Of a stretch of 64,000 bases of DNA, positions 9,588-17,355 are shown piece by piece. Both the position numbers and the translations under genes were made by a program. The stretch is from Maribacter sp. MMG018. GTDB lineage: Bacteria; Bacteroidota; Bacteroidia; Flavobacteriales; Flavobacteriaceae. The stretch is from NCBI RefSeq assembly GCF_018100785.1, contig NZ_JAGJEC010000006.1, positions 28,061 through 92,060 on the forward strand, written 5' to 3'. Numbering within the stretch: the first letter of the stretch is position 1; each line of letters opens with the position of its first letter. A model generated the notes under the pieces. It was not told the DNA's origin, did not search any database, and saw nothing but the letters and a program-made list of their open reading frames with translations.

Positions 9588-10199
9588 CTATAAATCTTCC
9601 AGCAATAAAAGATAAAGATTTTTAGTACTACTTCCGTAAGTTAAGAAATCATCGGAGTTTTCTTTAGTCGGTTTAAAATGTTTAAGAGTGGTAATGTTGG
9701 CGGGTATTTCCGGACCATACTTTTTCTTAATGGTTTTTAATCCTTCACCTATAGATTCGACCAATTGGCTAGTGGTTGCGAATACTATTACGTTGCTGGG
9801 TAACTCGTTGACCTTTTTTTCGTTCAGTTGATTGGAGCAAACTAAGATACTGCCGTTTTGGGCAATTAGATGTTCGCAGGTGGTTAAGAAAATATCGCTC
9901 TCTTTCGTTTTATCGGTGAAAGAAATATTTTCCCTTCCGAACTTTTTGGTCAATTGTGGGTTCATGGCAAAGAAAGGTTGGTTTTGCCAACTATTCTCCT
10001 CGATTATATTGTGCAGGGCCCTTGATACTTCTTGATCGGAAATACAATAAATAAACTTACCTCCATTCTTTTTGAAATGAATAGTAAATTTTTCGTCGAC
10101 AGGAAGGTTAAGATCGGGCATATGTTCGCCACGGGTCTCCACAGTTTCTTTGGAAACCTTTTTCTTTCCTCCCCCAAATAAAATATCTAAAAGACCCAT
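9588..10199 (-). CDS. LUD domain protein (LutC/YkgG family)
   Basis: A 203-aa protein with a LUD domain (about 75-200: SDIFLTTCEHLIAQNGSILV, VIVFATTSQLVESIGEGLK). LutC is part of the lactate oxidation complex LutABC, but no lutA or lutB is present here and the gene sits alone between ftsH and cdsA. In Bacteroidota this LUD protein next to ftsH is a recurrent neighbour, so a lactate role should not be assumed. The N-terminus MGLLDILFGGGKKK is short and basic, with no signal peptide. Confidence 0.8.
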   Translation of the reverse strand: MGLLDILFGGGKKKVSKETVETRGEHMPDLNLPVDEKFTIHFKKNGGKFIYCISDQEVSRALHNIIEENSWQNQPFFAMNPQLTKKFGRENISFTDKTKESDIFLTTCEHLIAQNGSILVCSNQLNEKKVNELPSNVIVFATTSQLVESIGEGLKTIKKKYGPEIPANITTLKHFKPTKENSDDFLTYGSSTKNLYLLLLEDL

Positions 10200-10257
10200 T
10201 TAGTGATTTAATCTACCAAGTACCTAATTTTTTAAAAACTCTGAAAGAATTACATAA

Positions 10258-12258
10258 TTAACTATTTTCTGATACTTTTTCGTCTTCTTCAGAGTCTTTT
10301 TTTTCGGTTTCATCAGACTTTTTCTTTTCTTCCTCCAAAAGATCCTTTTCAAAAGACCTTTTTCCGAAGATTTTTTCCAAATCTTCCTTAAAGATAACTT
10401 CTTTTTCCAATAGTCGCTCAGCAAGTGTAGTGAGTTTGTCCTTGTTATCGGTTAAAACTTTGATTGCACGTTGGTACTGGGCTTCGATAATTTTAGAAAT
10501 TTCTTCATCAATTTTTCTAGCTGTTTCTTCACTGTAGGGCTTTGAGAAGCCATAAGAATCTTGGCCAGAGGAATCGTAGTATGTCAAATTACCTATAGTG
10601 TCGTTTAGACCATATATGGTTACCATTGCTTTTGCTTGTTTGGTAACTTTTTCCAGGTCGCTCAATGCTCCGGTAGAAATTTTATCGAAAATTACTTTTT
10701 CGGCAGCTCTACCTCCCATAGTAGCACACATTTCATCTAGCATTTGATCTGGTCTTACAATCAGTCTTTCTTCAGGTAAGTACCATGCGGCGCCTAAAGA
10801 TTGTCCTCTAGGTACAATGGTAACTTTCACCAATGGTGCGGCATGTTCCAACATCCAACTTACTGTAGCATGGCCAGCTTCGTGGTATGCTATTGTACGT
10901 TTTTCACCAGGGGTAATAATTTTATTTTTCTTTTCTAAACCACCGACTATTCTGTCTACGGCATCTAAAAAGTCTTGTTTGTTAACTGCTTTTTGCTCTT
11001 TTCGCGCCGCAATCAATGCAGCTTCGTTACATACATTTGCTATGTCTGCACCTGAGAATCCGGGAGTCTGTCTTGCCAAGAAATCTAAATCCAAGGTTTC
11101 GGCAGTCTTTATAGGTCTTAGGTGAACTTCAAAAATTTCTTTTCTTTCACGTATGTCTGGCAGGTCAACATATATTTGTCTGTCAAACCTACCTGCACGC
11201 ATCAATGCTTTATCAAGAACATCGGCGCGGTTGGTGGCCGCCAATACGATTACATTCGTATTGGTTCCAAAACCGTCCATCTCTGTCAATAACTGGTTCA
11301 GGGTGTTTTCCCTTTCGTCGTTAGAGCCGGTAAAGTTGTTTTTTCCCCTGGCCCTACCAATGGCATCGATCTCATCTATAAATATAATAGCGGGAGATTT
11401 GTCTTTGGCTTGTTTAAATAGGTCACGTACCCTAGAGGCACCAACACCTACGAACATTTCTACGAAGTCTGAACCAGAAAGGGAAAAGAAAGGAACTTTT
11501 GCTTCCCCTGCCACGGCCTTTGCAAGTAATGTTTTACCTGTTCCTGGAGGGCCTACCAAAAGGGCTCCTTTAGGAATTTTACCACCTAAAGAGGTGTATT
11601 TGTCCGGATTGCGGAGAAATTCCACTATTTCTTCTACCTCTTCTTTGGCGCCTTCAAGTCCGGCGACATCTTTAAAAGAGGTTCTTGTATCTGTCTTTTC
11701 ATCAAAAAGTTTTGCCTTTGATTTTCCTATGTTGAAAATTTGACCTCCGGCACCGCCACCGCCACCGCCGGACATTCTGCGCATGAGGTAGATCCATATT
11801 CCTATGATCAACACAAAGGGAAGCAATGAAAGTAGAAAATCTAAAATTGCCGTAGATTCTTTACCAAACTCTATAATGGTATCAAGGTTGTTGTCTTTTT
11901 TTATTTCAGTGATTTCGTTCTGAAATATTTGTAGGTCGCCATAATCCAGCGTGTATTGGGGTACATTGCCTGTAGCGGGAAGAAAAGATTTCTCCGATAC
12001 ATCTTTATGAACCTCTTTTGCCATGGCCTCATCGGTCAAAAATACCTTTGCCTGATTTGTATTTGTGATGATAAGTATTTTTTTGACATCACCATTTCTA
12101 AGGTATTCTTGTAATTCTGAGGTAGTCGTTTTTTTGGTACTCGCCAAGTCTTCACTGTTAAATAACTGGAAGCCAATTAGTAGTACTGCAACTATACCAT
12201 ATATCCACCAAGAACTGAACTTTGGTTTTTTGGGATTTGTATTATTCTCTTTTGCCAT
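10258..12258 (-). CDS. ftsH: ATP-dependent zinc metalloprotease FtsH
   Basis: Membrane-anchored AAA+ protease degrading misassembled membrane proteins and regulatory substrates. TM1 is at residues about 18-33 and TM2 at about 141-160, bracketing the periplasmic domain; a glycine run follows. Walker A GPPGTGKT is at 236-243, Walker B IIFIDE at 291-296, the SRH arginine region at RAGRFDR, and the zinc site HEAGH at 459-463. The C-terminus is a long charged Lys/Glu-rich tail. 666 aa is usual. It is preceded by rsfS (9-nt gap), the order seen in many flavobacteria. Confidence 0.98.
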   Translation of the reverse strand: MAKENNTNPKKPKFSSWWIYGIVAVLLIGFQLFNSEDLASTKKTTTSELQEYLRNGDVKKILIITNTNQAKVFLTDEAMAKEVHKDVSEKSFLPATGNVPQYTLDYGDLQIFQNEITEIKKDNNLDTIIEFGKESTAILDFLLSLLPFVLIIGIWIYLMRRMSGGGGGGAGGQIFNIGKSKAKLFDEKTDTRTSFKDVAGLEGAKEEVEEIVEFLRNPDKYTSLGGKIPKGALLVGPPGTGKTLLAKAVAGEAKVPFFSLSGSDFVEMFVGVGASRVRDLFKQAKDKSPAIIFIDEIDAIGRARGKNNFTGSNDERENTLNQLLTEMDGFGTNTNVIVLAATNRADVLDKALMRAGRFDRQIYVDLPDIRERKEIFEVHLRPIKTAETLDLDFLARQTPGFSGADIANVCNEAALIAARKEQKAVNKQDFLDAVDRIVGGLEKKNKIITPGEKRTIAYHEAGHATVSWMLEHAAPLVKVTIVPRGQSLGAAWYLPEERLIVRPDQMLDEMCATMGGRAAEKVIFDKISTGALSDLEKVTKQAKAMVTIYGLNDTIGNLTYYDSSGQDSYGFSKPYSEETARKIDEEISKIIEAQYQRAIKVLTDNKDKLTTLAERLLEKEVIFKEDLEKIFGKRSFEKDLLEEEKKKSDETEKKDSEEDEKVSENS

Positions 12259-12267
12259 TATAATTTT

Positions 12268-12645
12268 TTAGTGATTAATGCTACTTTCAATGGAGGTAAA
12301 CTTTGCGTCTCCCCATAAACCCTCAATGTCGTAGAACTCTCTTACGTGTTTTTGGAATACGTGGACAACTACATTAACATAGTCCATCAAGACCCATTCG
12401 GCGTTGTCCTGGCCTTCTACGTGCCAAGGCTTGTCTTTAATAGCTTTGCTAACGGTTTTTTGGATAGAGCCTACAATCGCATTTACATGCGTATTAGAAG
12501 TACCATTACATATTATAAAGTAGTCGCAAACGGTGTTCTCGATTTCTCTCAGGTCAAGTAAGTCAATGTTTTGTCCTTTTACTTCGTCTATTCCCTGCAA
12601 AATCAATGCAATCAACTCATCTGCACTAGTTTTCCTTTTCTGCAT
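12268..12645 (-). CDS. rsfS: Ribosome silencing factor RsfS
   Basis: A 125-aa member of the RsfS/Iojap family, which binds uL14 on the 50S subunit and blocks subunit joining when nutrients are short. The family blocks NTVCDYFIICNGTSNTHV, WHVEG and EWVLMDYVNVVVHVF are present. It is the first gene of the ftsH-LUD-cdsA-psd-ACBP unit, and a -7 promoter motif lies 20 nt upstream. Confidence 0.95.
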   Translation of the reverse strand: MQKRKTSADELIALILQGIDEVKGQNIDLLDLREIENTVCDYFIICNGTSNTHVNAIVGSIQKTVSKAIKDKPWHVEGQDNAEWVLMDYVNVVVHVFQKHVREFYDIEGLWGDAKFTSIESSINH

Positions 12646-12664
12646 TCAAAAGTTTTAGTTTTTA

Positions 12665-12672
12665 CAAAGTTA
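12665..12672 (-). promoter_or_regulatory. Candidate -7 promoter element of the rsfS-ftsH operon
   Basis: TAACTTTG on the minus strand matches TAnnTTTG and lies 20 nt before the rsfS start. No TTG is found at the usual distance, so the call is tentative. Confidence 0.35.
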
Positions 12673-12738
12673 TTGTTTTTTTGCTCTTTTAGGCGTAGTT
12701 TTTAACAATTGATTAAAGTTTTCTAAAAGCCAGCCCAT

Positions 12739-13470
12739 ATGCAGATAATCAAACTTAGTGCCACGGAGTCCACTAATACCTATTTAAAAGAGCTTTGGAA
12801 ACATGGTGAACTTGATGATTATACGGTGGTCGTAACTAAAGACCAAACCAAGGGTAAGGGGCAAATGGGGACGGTTTGGCAATCTGAACCGGGTAAAAAC
12901 CTAACGTTCAGTGTTTTAAAATTGTTGGGTGATTTTGGTCTCAAAGATCAATTTCTTTTGAACGTGTACGCTTCCATGGCAGTTTATGATACACTTTATA
13001 ACTTAGGAGTGCCAAGATTGGCTATCAAATGGCCTAACGACATTCTGTCAGGTTCGTCTAAACTATGCGGTATTTTAGTTGAGAATATTGTCTCTGGAAC
13101 AAAAATTAAGGCGGCCATTGTCGGAATTGGCCTTAATGTGAACCAAACAAATTTTGCGGGAAATTTAAAAGCTTCTTCATTAAAGGTTATTGCCGATGCC
13201 CATTTTGATCTGGATGGTCTGTTAGGGCAAATTATTGAAAACCTTCAAAAATATTTTCAAAGCACCGATCCATCCAACCTTACCGATTTGTACAAGGGGT
13301 ACCATTCGCGACTTTTTAGACGGGGGGTAGCAAGTACATTTCAAAAACCGGACGGGACTGTTTTCAGTGGTGTTATAGAAGGTGTTTCGCTTCAGGGCAA
13401 ATTATTGGTAAGGCTCGCTGACGAACATATTCAAGAGTTTGACCTTAAAGAGGTAAAGTTGCTTTATTAA
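12739..13470 (+). CDS. birA: Biotin--[acetyl-CoA-carboxylase] ligase
   Basis: Attaches biotin to the biotin carboxyl carrier of acyl-CoA carboxylases via biotinyl-AMP. The protein begins directly with the catalytic domain (MQIIKLSATESTNTYLKEL) and lacks the N-terminal winged helix of Escherichia coli BirA, so it is a class I, non-repressor ligase. The biotinyl-AMP loop is KGKGQMGTVW, and KWPNDIL and LCGILVEN are conserved. The C-terminal SH3-like domain (about 190-243) is present. It is divergent from rsfS and overlaps the stop of the convergent SRPBCC gene. Confidence 0.95.
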   Translation: MQIIKLSATESTNTYLKELWKHGELDDYTVVVTKDQTKGKGQMGTVWQSEPGKNLTFSVLKLLGDFGLKDQFLLNVYASMAVYDTLYNLGVPRLAIKWPNDILSGSSKLCGILVENIVSGTKIKAAIVGIGLNVNQTNFAGNLKASSLKVIADAHFDLDGLLGQIIENLQKYFQSTDPSNLTDLYKGYHSRLFRRGVASTFQKPDGTVFSGVIEGVSLQGKLLVRLADEHIQEFDLKEVKLLY

Positions 13471-13859
13471 ATGCTTTGCAGTTTGTTCGACAAGGCATTT
13501 ATAAAATTGGTGATGGGTTTTTTTATCATCATGGCCATCATAGCGTTGAACTCACCGGAAAAACTAAGCACAACTTCACTTTTAGTCGCTTCAAGTTCGG
13601 TAATGTCGGCGGTAAGTGTAAAAGGTAATTTGTCACTGGCCGCACCTAGTACAAGTTTTGAGAATGGAGTCTGTTCCTTTCTTTCCAAGACTATTTCTGG
13701 CATTCCCTTAAGGGCGAACAAGAACCTGTTTTCGTTGATGACCTCGAACTTATCTATATTGTCCGGCATCAATTTTTCGAAATTGGCAAGATCGCTCAAA
13801 AATTCAAAAGTTTCTTGTGAACTTTTGCTAACGGTTGTTTTTGGTGTTTCTATAAACAT
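13467..13859 (-). CDS. SRPBCC-fold protein
   Basis: A 130-aa protein resembling the START/SRPBCC ligand-binding superfamily (polyketide cyclase/COQ10-like): SSQETFEFLSDLANFEKLMP near the N-terminus is the typical opening helix pattern and the C-terminus ends in a long helix (ITNFINALSNKLQSI). No catalytic residues can be assigned and the ligand is unknown. It lies 4 nt after pyrE and is probably cotranscribed with it; its stop shares bases with the birA stop. Confidence 0.75.
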   Translation of the reverse strand: MFIETPKTTVSKSSQETFEFLSDLANFEKLMPDNIDKFEVINENRFLFALKGMPEIVLERKEQTPFSKLVLGAASDKLPFTLTADITELEATKSEVVLSFSGEFNAMMAMMIKKPITNFINALSNKLQSI

Positions 13860-13863
13860 AATT

Positions 13864-14505
13864 TTATTGTAGCCATTTTGATGGATTTTTTCTCCACTCC
13901 ATCAAAGTGTTAAGTTGATCTTCTTTAATGTAATCGGTATCCGATGCCTGTTCAATTAAATAATCATAACTGCTTAAGGTGTGCAGCTCAACATCTTTTT
14001 CTTCAAAATTGTTGACGGCGACATCGAATCCGTAGGTAAATATAGCAAGCATACCTTTAATATTCGCTTTTTGCTCTTTAAGCGCATCTACGGCATTAAG
14101 GCTGCTTTTACCGGTGCTGATCAAATCTTCGATAACCACTACGGTCTGGTTTGGTGATAATAGGCCTTCGATTTGATTTTGTCTTCCGTGCGATTTAGGT
14201 TCTGGTCTAACATATATAAACGGAAGGCCTAGTGCATCTGCCACTAGGGCACCAATACCAATAGCGCCGGTTGCAACTCCTGCGATTACGTCGGGTTTGC
14301 CATACAGCAACTCTACTTGCTTAGCCATTTCTTCCCTGACATAATTACGAATAGCCGGATATGACAGTAAAATTCGGTTATCGCAATATATTGGAGATTT
14401 CCAACCAGAGGCCCATGTAAAAGGATTTTCTGGTTTCAATTTTATTGCATTAATTTGTAGCAGAAGCTCCGCTGTTTTTTTAGCTGTGTTCTTGTCTAAA
14501 ACCAT
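13864..14505 (-). CDS. pyrE: Orotate phosphoribosyltransferase
   Basis: Pyrimidine synthesis enzyme that joins orotate and PRPP to give OMP. The PRPP-binding signature VVVIEDLISTGKSS is present, together with the N-terminal FTWASGWKSPIYCDNR block and YVRPEPKSHGR. 213 aa is normal. The start ATG (complement 14503-14505) lies only 7 nt from the divergent Nudix start, and the only promoter-like -7 motif upstream overlaps that Nudix start codon, so the transcript may begin at or very near the ATG. Confidence 0.97.
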   Translation of the reverse strand: MVLDKNTAKKTAELLLQINAIKLKPENPFTWASGWKSPIYCDNRILLSYPAIRNYVREEMAKQVELLYGKPDVIAGVATGAIGIGALVADALGLPFIYVRPEPKSHGRQNQIEGLLSPNQTVVVIEDLISTGKSSLNAVDALKEQKANIKGMLAIFTYGFDVAVNNFEEKDVELHTLSSYDYLIEQASDTDYIKEDQLNTLMEWRKNPSKWLQ

Positions 14506-14509
14506 GTCG

Positions 14510-14517
14510 CAAATGTA
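14510..14517 (-). promoter_or_regulatory. Candidate -7 element of pyrE
   Basis: TACATTTG on the minus strand matches TAnnTTTG exactly and ends 5 nt before the pyrE ATG. It includes the ATG (14513-14515) of the divergent Nudix gene. No -33 TTG is found at 17-21 bp, so support is partial. Confidence 0.35.
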
Positions 14518-15103
14518 TAAAGTTTTTGTTAATGAATTGCCTTTGATTTTAACAAATAAACTCTCCGAAACAGCTAATGGCGAGTATTTTTTACTGAATC
14601 AAGAATCTATACAGAGTGCAATTAAGGCTTTAAAGAAAAAAAAGCTTGAAGAAGCGTACATCTATCATCCGAATCATGAAGAAATTCTTAAAAAGTTCAC
14701 CAAAGAGATACCACTAATAGTTGCGGCAGGTGGGGTGGTAACCAATGATGAAGGTAAAGTGCTCTTTATTTATAGAAATGATAAATGGGACTTACCTAAA
14801 GGAAAACTGGATAAAGGGGAGTCTATAGAAGATTGTGCCATTCGCGAGGTAATGGAAGAAACCGGGGTGAAGAACCTTAGGATAGAAAATTTTCTAAGAA
14901 CTACGTACCACATTTTTGGAAATAATGGTGTACCAACCCTTAAACAAGTGCACTGGTATGCAATGAAAACCGATTATTCCGGAAAGTTAAAACCACAAAA
15001 AAAGGAAGGTATCGTAAAAGTGAAATGGAAGGGCCCCAAAAAAATCAAGGAAGCCCTTCAAAATTCATATGTGAACATTAAAATTTTGTTCGAAGGCGAT
15101 TGA
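14513..15103 (+). CDS. Nudix hydrolase
   Basis: A hydrolase of nucleoside diphosphates linked to another moiety, about 196 aa. The complete Nudix box is present, from GKLDKGESIEDCA to REVMEETGV, matching Gx5Ex7REUxEExGU exactly. The N-terminal 65 residues (MYKVFVNELPLILTNKLSE...) form an extra domain found in the Bacteroidota branch; substrate unknown. The ATG at 14513 is preferred; an in-frame ATG at 14504 would overlap pyrE by 2 nt. The gene is convergent with the M14 peptidase with a 17-nt gap. Confidence 0.9.
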   Translation: MYKVFVNELPLILTNKLSETANGEYFLLNQESIQSAIKALKKKKLEEAYIYHPNHEEILKKFTKEIPLIVAAGGVVTNDEGKVLFIYRNDKWDLPKGKLDKGESIEDCAIREVMEETGVKNLRIENFLRTTYHIFGNNGVPTLKQVHWYAMKTDYSGKLKPQKKEGIVKVKWKGPKKIKEALQNSYVNIKILFEGD

Positions 15104-15120
15104 TCGATATTTTCTTAAAC

Positions 15121-16872
15121 CTAATTGTCTTTTAAGACTCTGTAGATAGGGTACTGTTTGTGTGCTTTCTCATAAAGGTCAGAGCGCTCAAATATCCATT
15201 TTAGCTGAGCGTACCAGTTTTCCGAAAATTCGGTTTCCGCTTCTTTTTTTGCTTCAAATTCTTTCCGTAGTACGGTATCGTTCTCCAATAAATTAAGAGC
15301 GGTATCTTCAAATACATAGGGAGAAAAACCTTCTTTTTGCTGTAAAATAGTATCAAAGAAATTCCAATTAAAAAATGAGTCGGTGGCGGAAGGTTCCATG
15401 GTTTCCATAATGTACCTAAAACCGGGCTGGTCTGTATATACCACGACATCCCCTTCCTTAAAGTTGACCTGTTCCATAGTGGAGCTGGTACGGGTGTTGT
15501 AATGAAGGTAATGACCTTCGTAAGGGCTTTTTACCGTATTGTATTCCTCTATTCTGTACGATTCTACCTGTAATGTTGTGTCTTTTTTGATGAGTTCAAA
15601 TTCAATGTCGTTCAAGGTAAGCAGGTCTATGGCCTTTTTCCATTGCTTTTTTATAATGTATGCCTCGGGAATTTTTACAGAATCCGTTGCTTTAAAATAA
15701 TTATAGTAAACCACATTTTTGGTAAACGGTTTATCTCTATTGTACTTAAGTCTATTGTGGCCCGTAACTTGACTGATTATCGTATCTGCTTGGTAGCCTT
15801 TAAACTCAAGAACAGACGATTGTGTACTGTCTACGCCCCATTTGGTAGGGTAGTAATCCCAATTTAGGTGTCTGTTGCTCGCCTTTGTTCTTAGTTCTTT
15901 AATTTTTTCACCTTCTTTTTCTGAAATGGATATCATTTTTTCCATCAGCTTATAGGTGCCTTCTACTCTAGGTTTGTATGGTTTTAACATGTGTGTTTCT
16001 ACCATCATGCCTAAAGTGTTCCATAATGTAGTATAGCCTGTAGAGTACCTAGGGTGGTCCATAAATTGTTGAAATCCTACTTCGGGAGGTTTGTTAAAGA
16101 CATTTACATAAGGTGTTATACTCCAATCTGCCAACGACAAAGAGTCTTCTAGTGCGGGCATCAGGGTATTATGAAGATAGTTTCCTAGTTCACCGCCCAA
16201 TTTATTGTGCTGGGTGAACAAATGGGTTAATGTGTATTGGTAATCGGCGCCATTACTTACGTGGTTGTCTATAAACAGATCAGGTTTTACTAGGTGGTAA
16301 ATTTCAGCAAAGGTTCTGGCGTTTTTAGTATCGGCCTTTATAAAATCGCGATTAAGGTCGTAATTTAAAGCGTTGCCCCTGAACCCGTATGATTCCGGAC
16401 CGTTCTGATTGGCCCTAGTGGTCGAGTTTCGATTGAGTGCTCCGCCAATGTTGTAAATAGGAATGGTAACTACCACGGTTTGTTCGGGACTGGATATTCT
16501 ACCGCTCGCCAAATCACGGAACAAAAGCATAGTGGCATCAATGCCATCGCTCTCCCCCGGATGAATGCCGTTGTTTATTAACAATACCGTCTTGTTCTTT
16601 GTTATTTTGGTAAAATTAAAATCACCGTCCTTATTGTACGTGACAAGGTGAAGTGGTTTGTCGCTGTCGGTTTCCCCTATGGTCTGAATGTTTATTTCTG
16701 GAAATTCTTTGGCGAGTCTCAGGTAGAATTCTATCACCTCTTCGTACGTAGCCGTCTCTGATCCTTTGGAAGATTCAAAAGGTGTAATGAAATCTACTTC
16801 AATGTCTTCTACTTTGGATTCGCATGACAGAAAGATAATGGATAAAAAAAGAGGCACAAGCAATGTTCGCAT
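15121..16872 (-). CDS. M14-family zinc carboxypeptidase, lipoprotein
   Basis: A peptidase of the M14 metallocarboxypeptidase family, 583 aa from the ATG at 16872. The N-terminus MRTLLVPLFLSIIFLSC ends in a lipobox, so it is predicted to be a lipoprotein in the cell envelope. The zinc site HPGE in NNGIHPGESDG supplies His and Glu, and the third ligand is probably His in IDNHVSNGAD. The C-terminal part (beyond about residue 330) is specific to this branch. The frame extends 2 codons upstream to another ATG (16878), which would only lengthen the signal. No operon partner. Confidence 0.85.
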   Translation of the reverse strand: MRTLLVPLFLSIIFLSCESKVEDIEVDFITPFESSKGSETATYEEVIEFYLRLAKEFPEINIQTIGETDSDKPLHLVTYNKDGDFNFTKITKNKTVLLINNGIHPGESDGIDATMLLFRDLASGRISSPEQTVVVTIPIYNIGGALNRNSTTRANQNGPESYGFRGNALNYDLNRDFIKADTKNARTFAEIYHLVKPDLFIDNHVSNGADYQYTLTHLFTQHNKLGGELGNYLHNTLMPALEDSLSLADWSITPYVNVFNKPPEVGFQQFMDHPRYSTGYTTLWNTLGMMVETHMLKPYKPRVEGTYKLMEKMISISEKEGEKIKELRTKASNRHLNWDYYPTKWGVDSTQSSVLEFKGYQADTIISQVTGHNRLKYNRDKPFTKNVVYYNYFKATDSVKIPEAYIIKKQWKKAIDLLTLNDIEFELIKKDTTLQVESYRIEEYNTVKSPYEGHYLHYNTRTSSTMEQVNFKEGDVVVYTDQPGFRYIMETMEPSATDSFFNWNFFDTILQQKEGFSPYVFEDTALNLLENDTVLRKEFEAKKEAETEFSENWYAQLKWIFERSDLYEKAHKQYPIYRVLKDN

Positions 16873-16950
16873 AACCAATAAACTGTTTATTAGGTTTTTG
16901 TCCTAATGAGTTATTTTGGTAAAAATAATTAAAATCGATAAAAGCTTAGC

Positions 16951-17355
16951 CTATGCGATTTTTGTTATTTCGGCAATGTCATCTTTTTTCATGGGTTTAT
17001 TGTTGAAGGTAATCAAATGGTGGGTTTGATCCTTGTAAGATTCCCATTTTTCTTTATCGTAAGGGTCTATAGATGAGGTTACTATGTTTATTCTTATTTT
17101 TTTGGGAATAGGAAGTTTGATAAATTCTTCTAAAAATTGCCAACCATCCATAATGGGCATATTTATGTCCAAAAAGATTACTTCTGGTATAGCTTCTGAA
17201 TTTTGGAATCGTTTTGTTAGACCGTCCAATGCCACTTTTCCGTTTTCATAAGACTCTATTGTTTCGCATTCCACTGTGATGTTCAACATTTTGTGAATGC
17301 CAAAAATCGCAATAGGGTCATCGTCTACGATACTTATCAGCTTAAATTTTTTCAT
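16951..17355 (-). CDS. Single-domain response regulator
   Basis: A 134-aa protein made only of a receiver domain: acidic triad DDD at 11-13, phospho-acceptor Asp63 in VIFLDINMP, and a conserved Thr in NIVTSSID. There is no output domain, so it must act by protein-protein contact or as a phosphorelay intermediate. Its start overlaps the stop of the upstream PAS kinase by 14 nt, which marks the two as coupled partners. Similar receiver-only proteins are frequent beside PAS kinases in flavobacteria. Output unknown. Confidence 0.9.
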   Translation of the reverse strand: MKKFKLISIVDDDPIAIFGIHKMLNITVECETIESYENGKVALDGLTKRFQNSEAIPEVIFLDINMPIMDGWQFLEEFIKLPIPKKIRINIVTSSIDPYDKEKWESYKDQTHHLITFNNKPMKKDDIAEITKIA

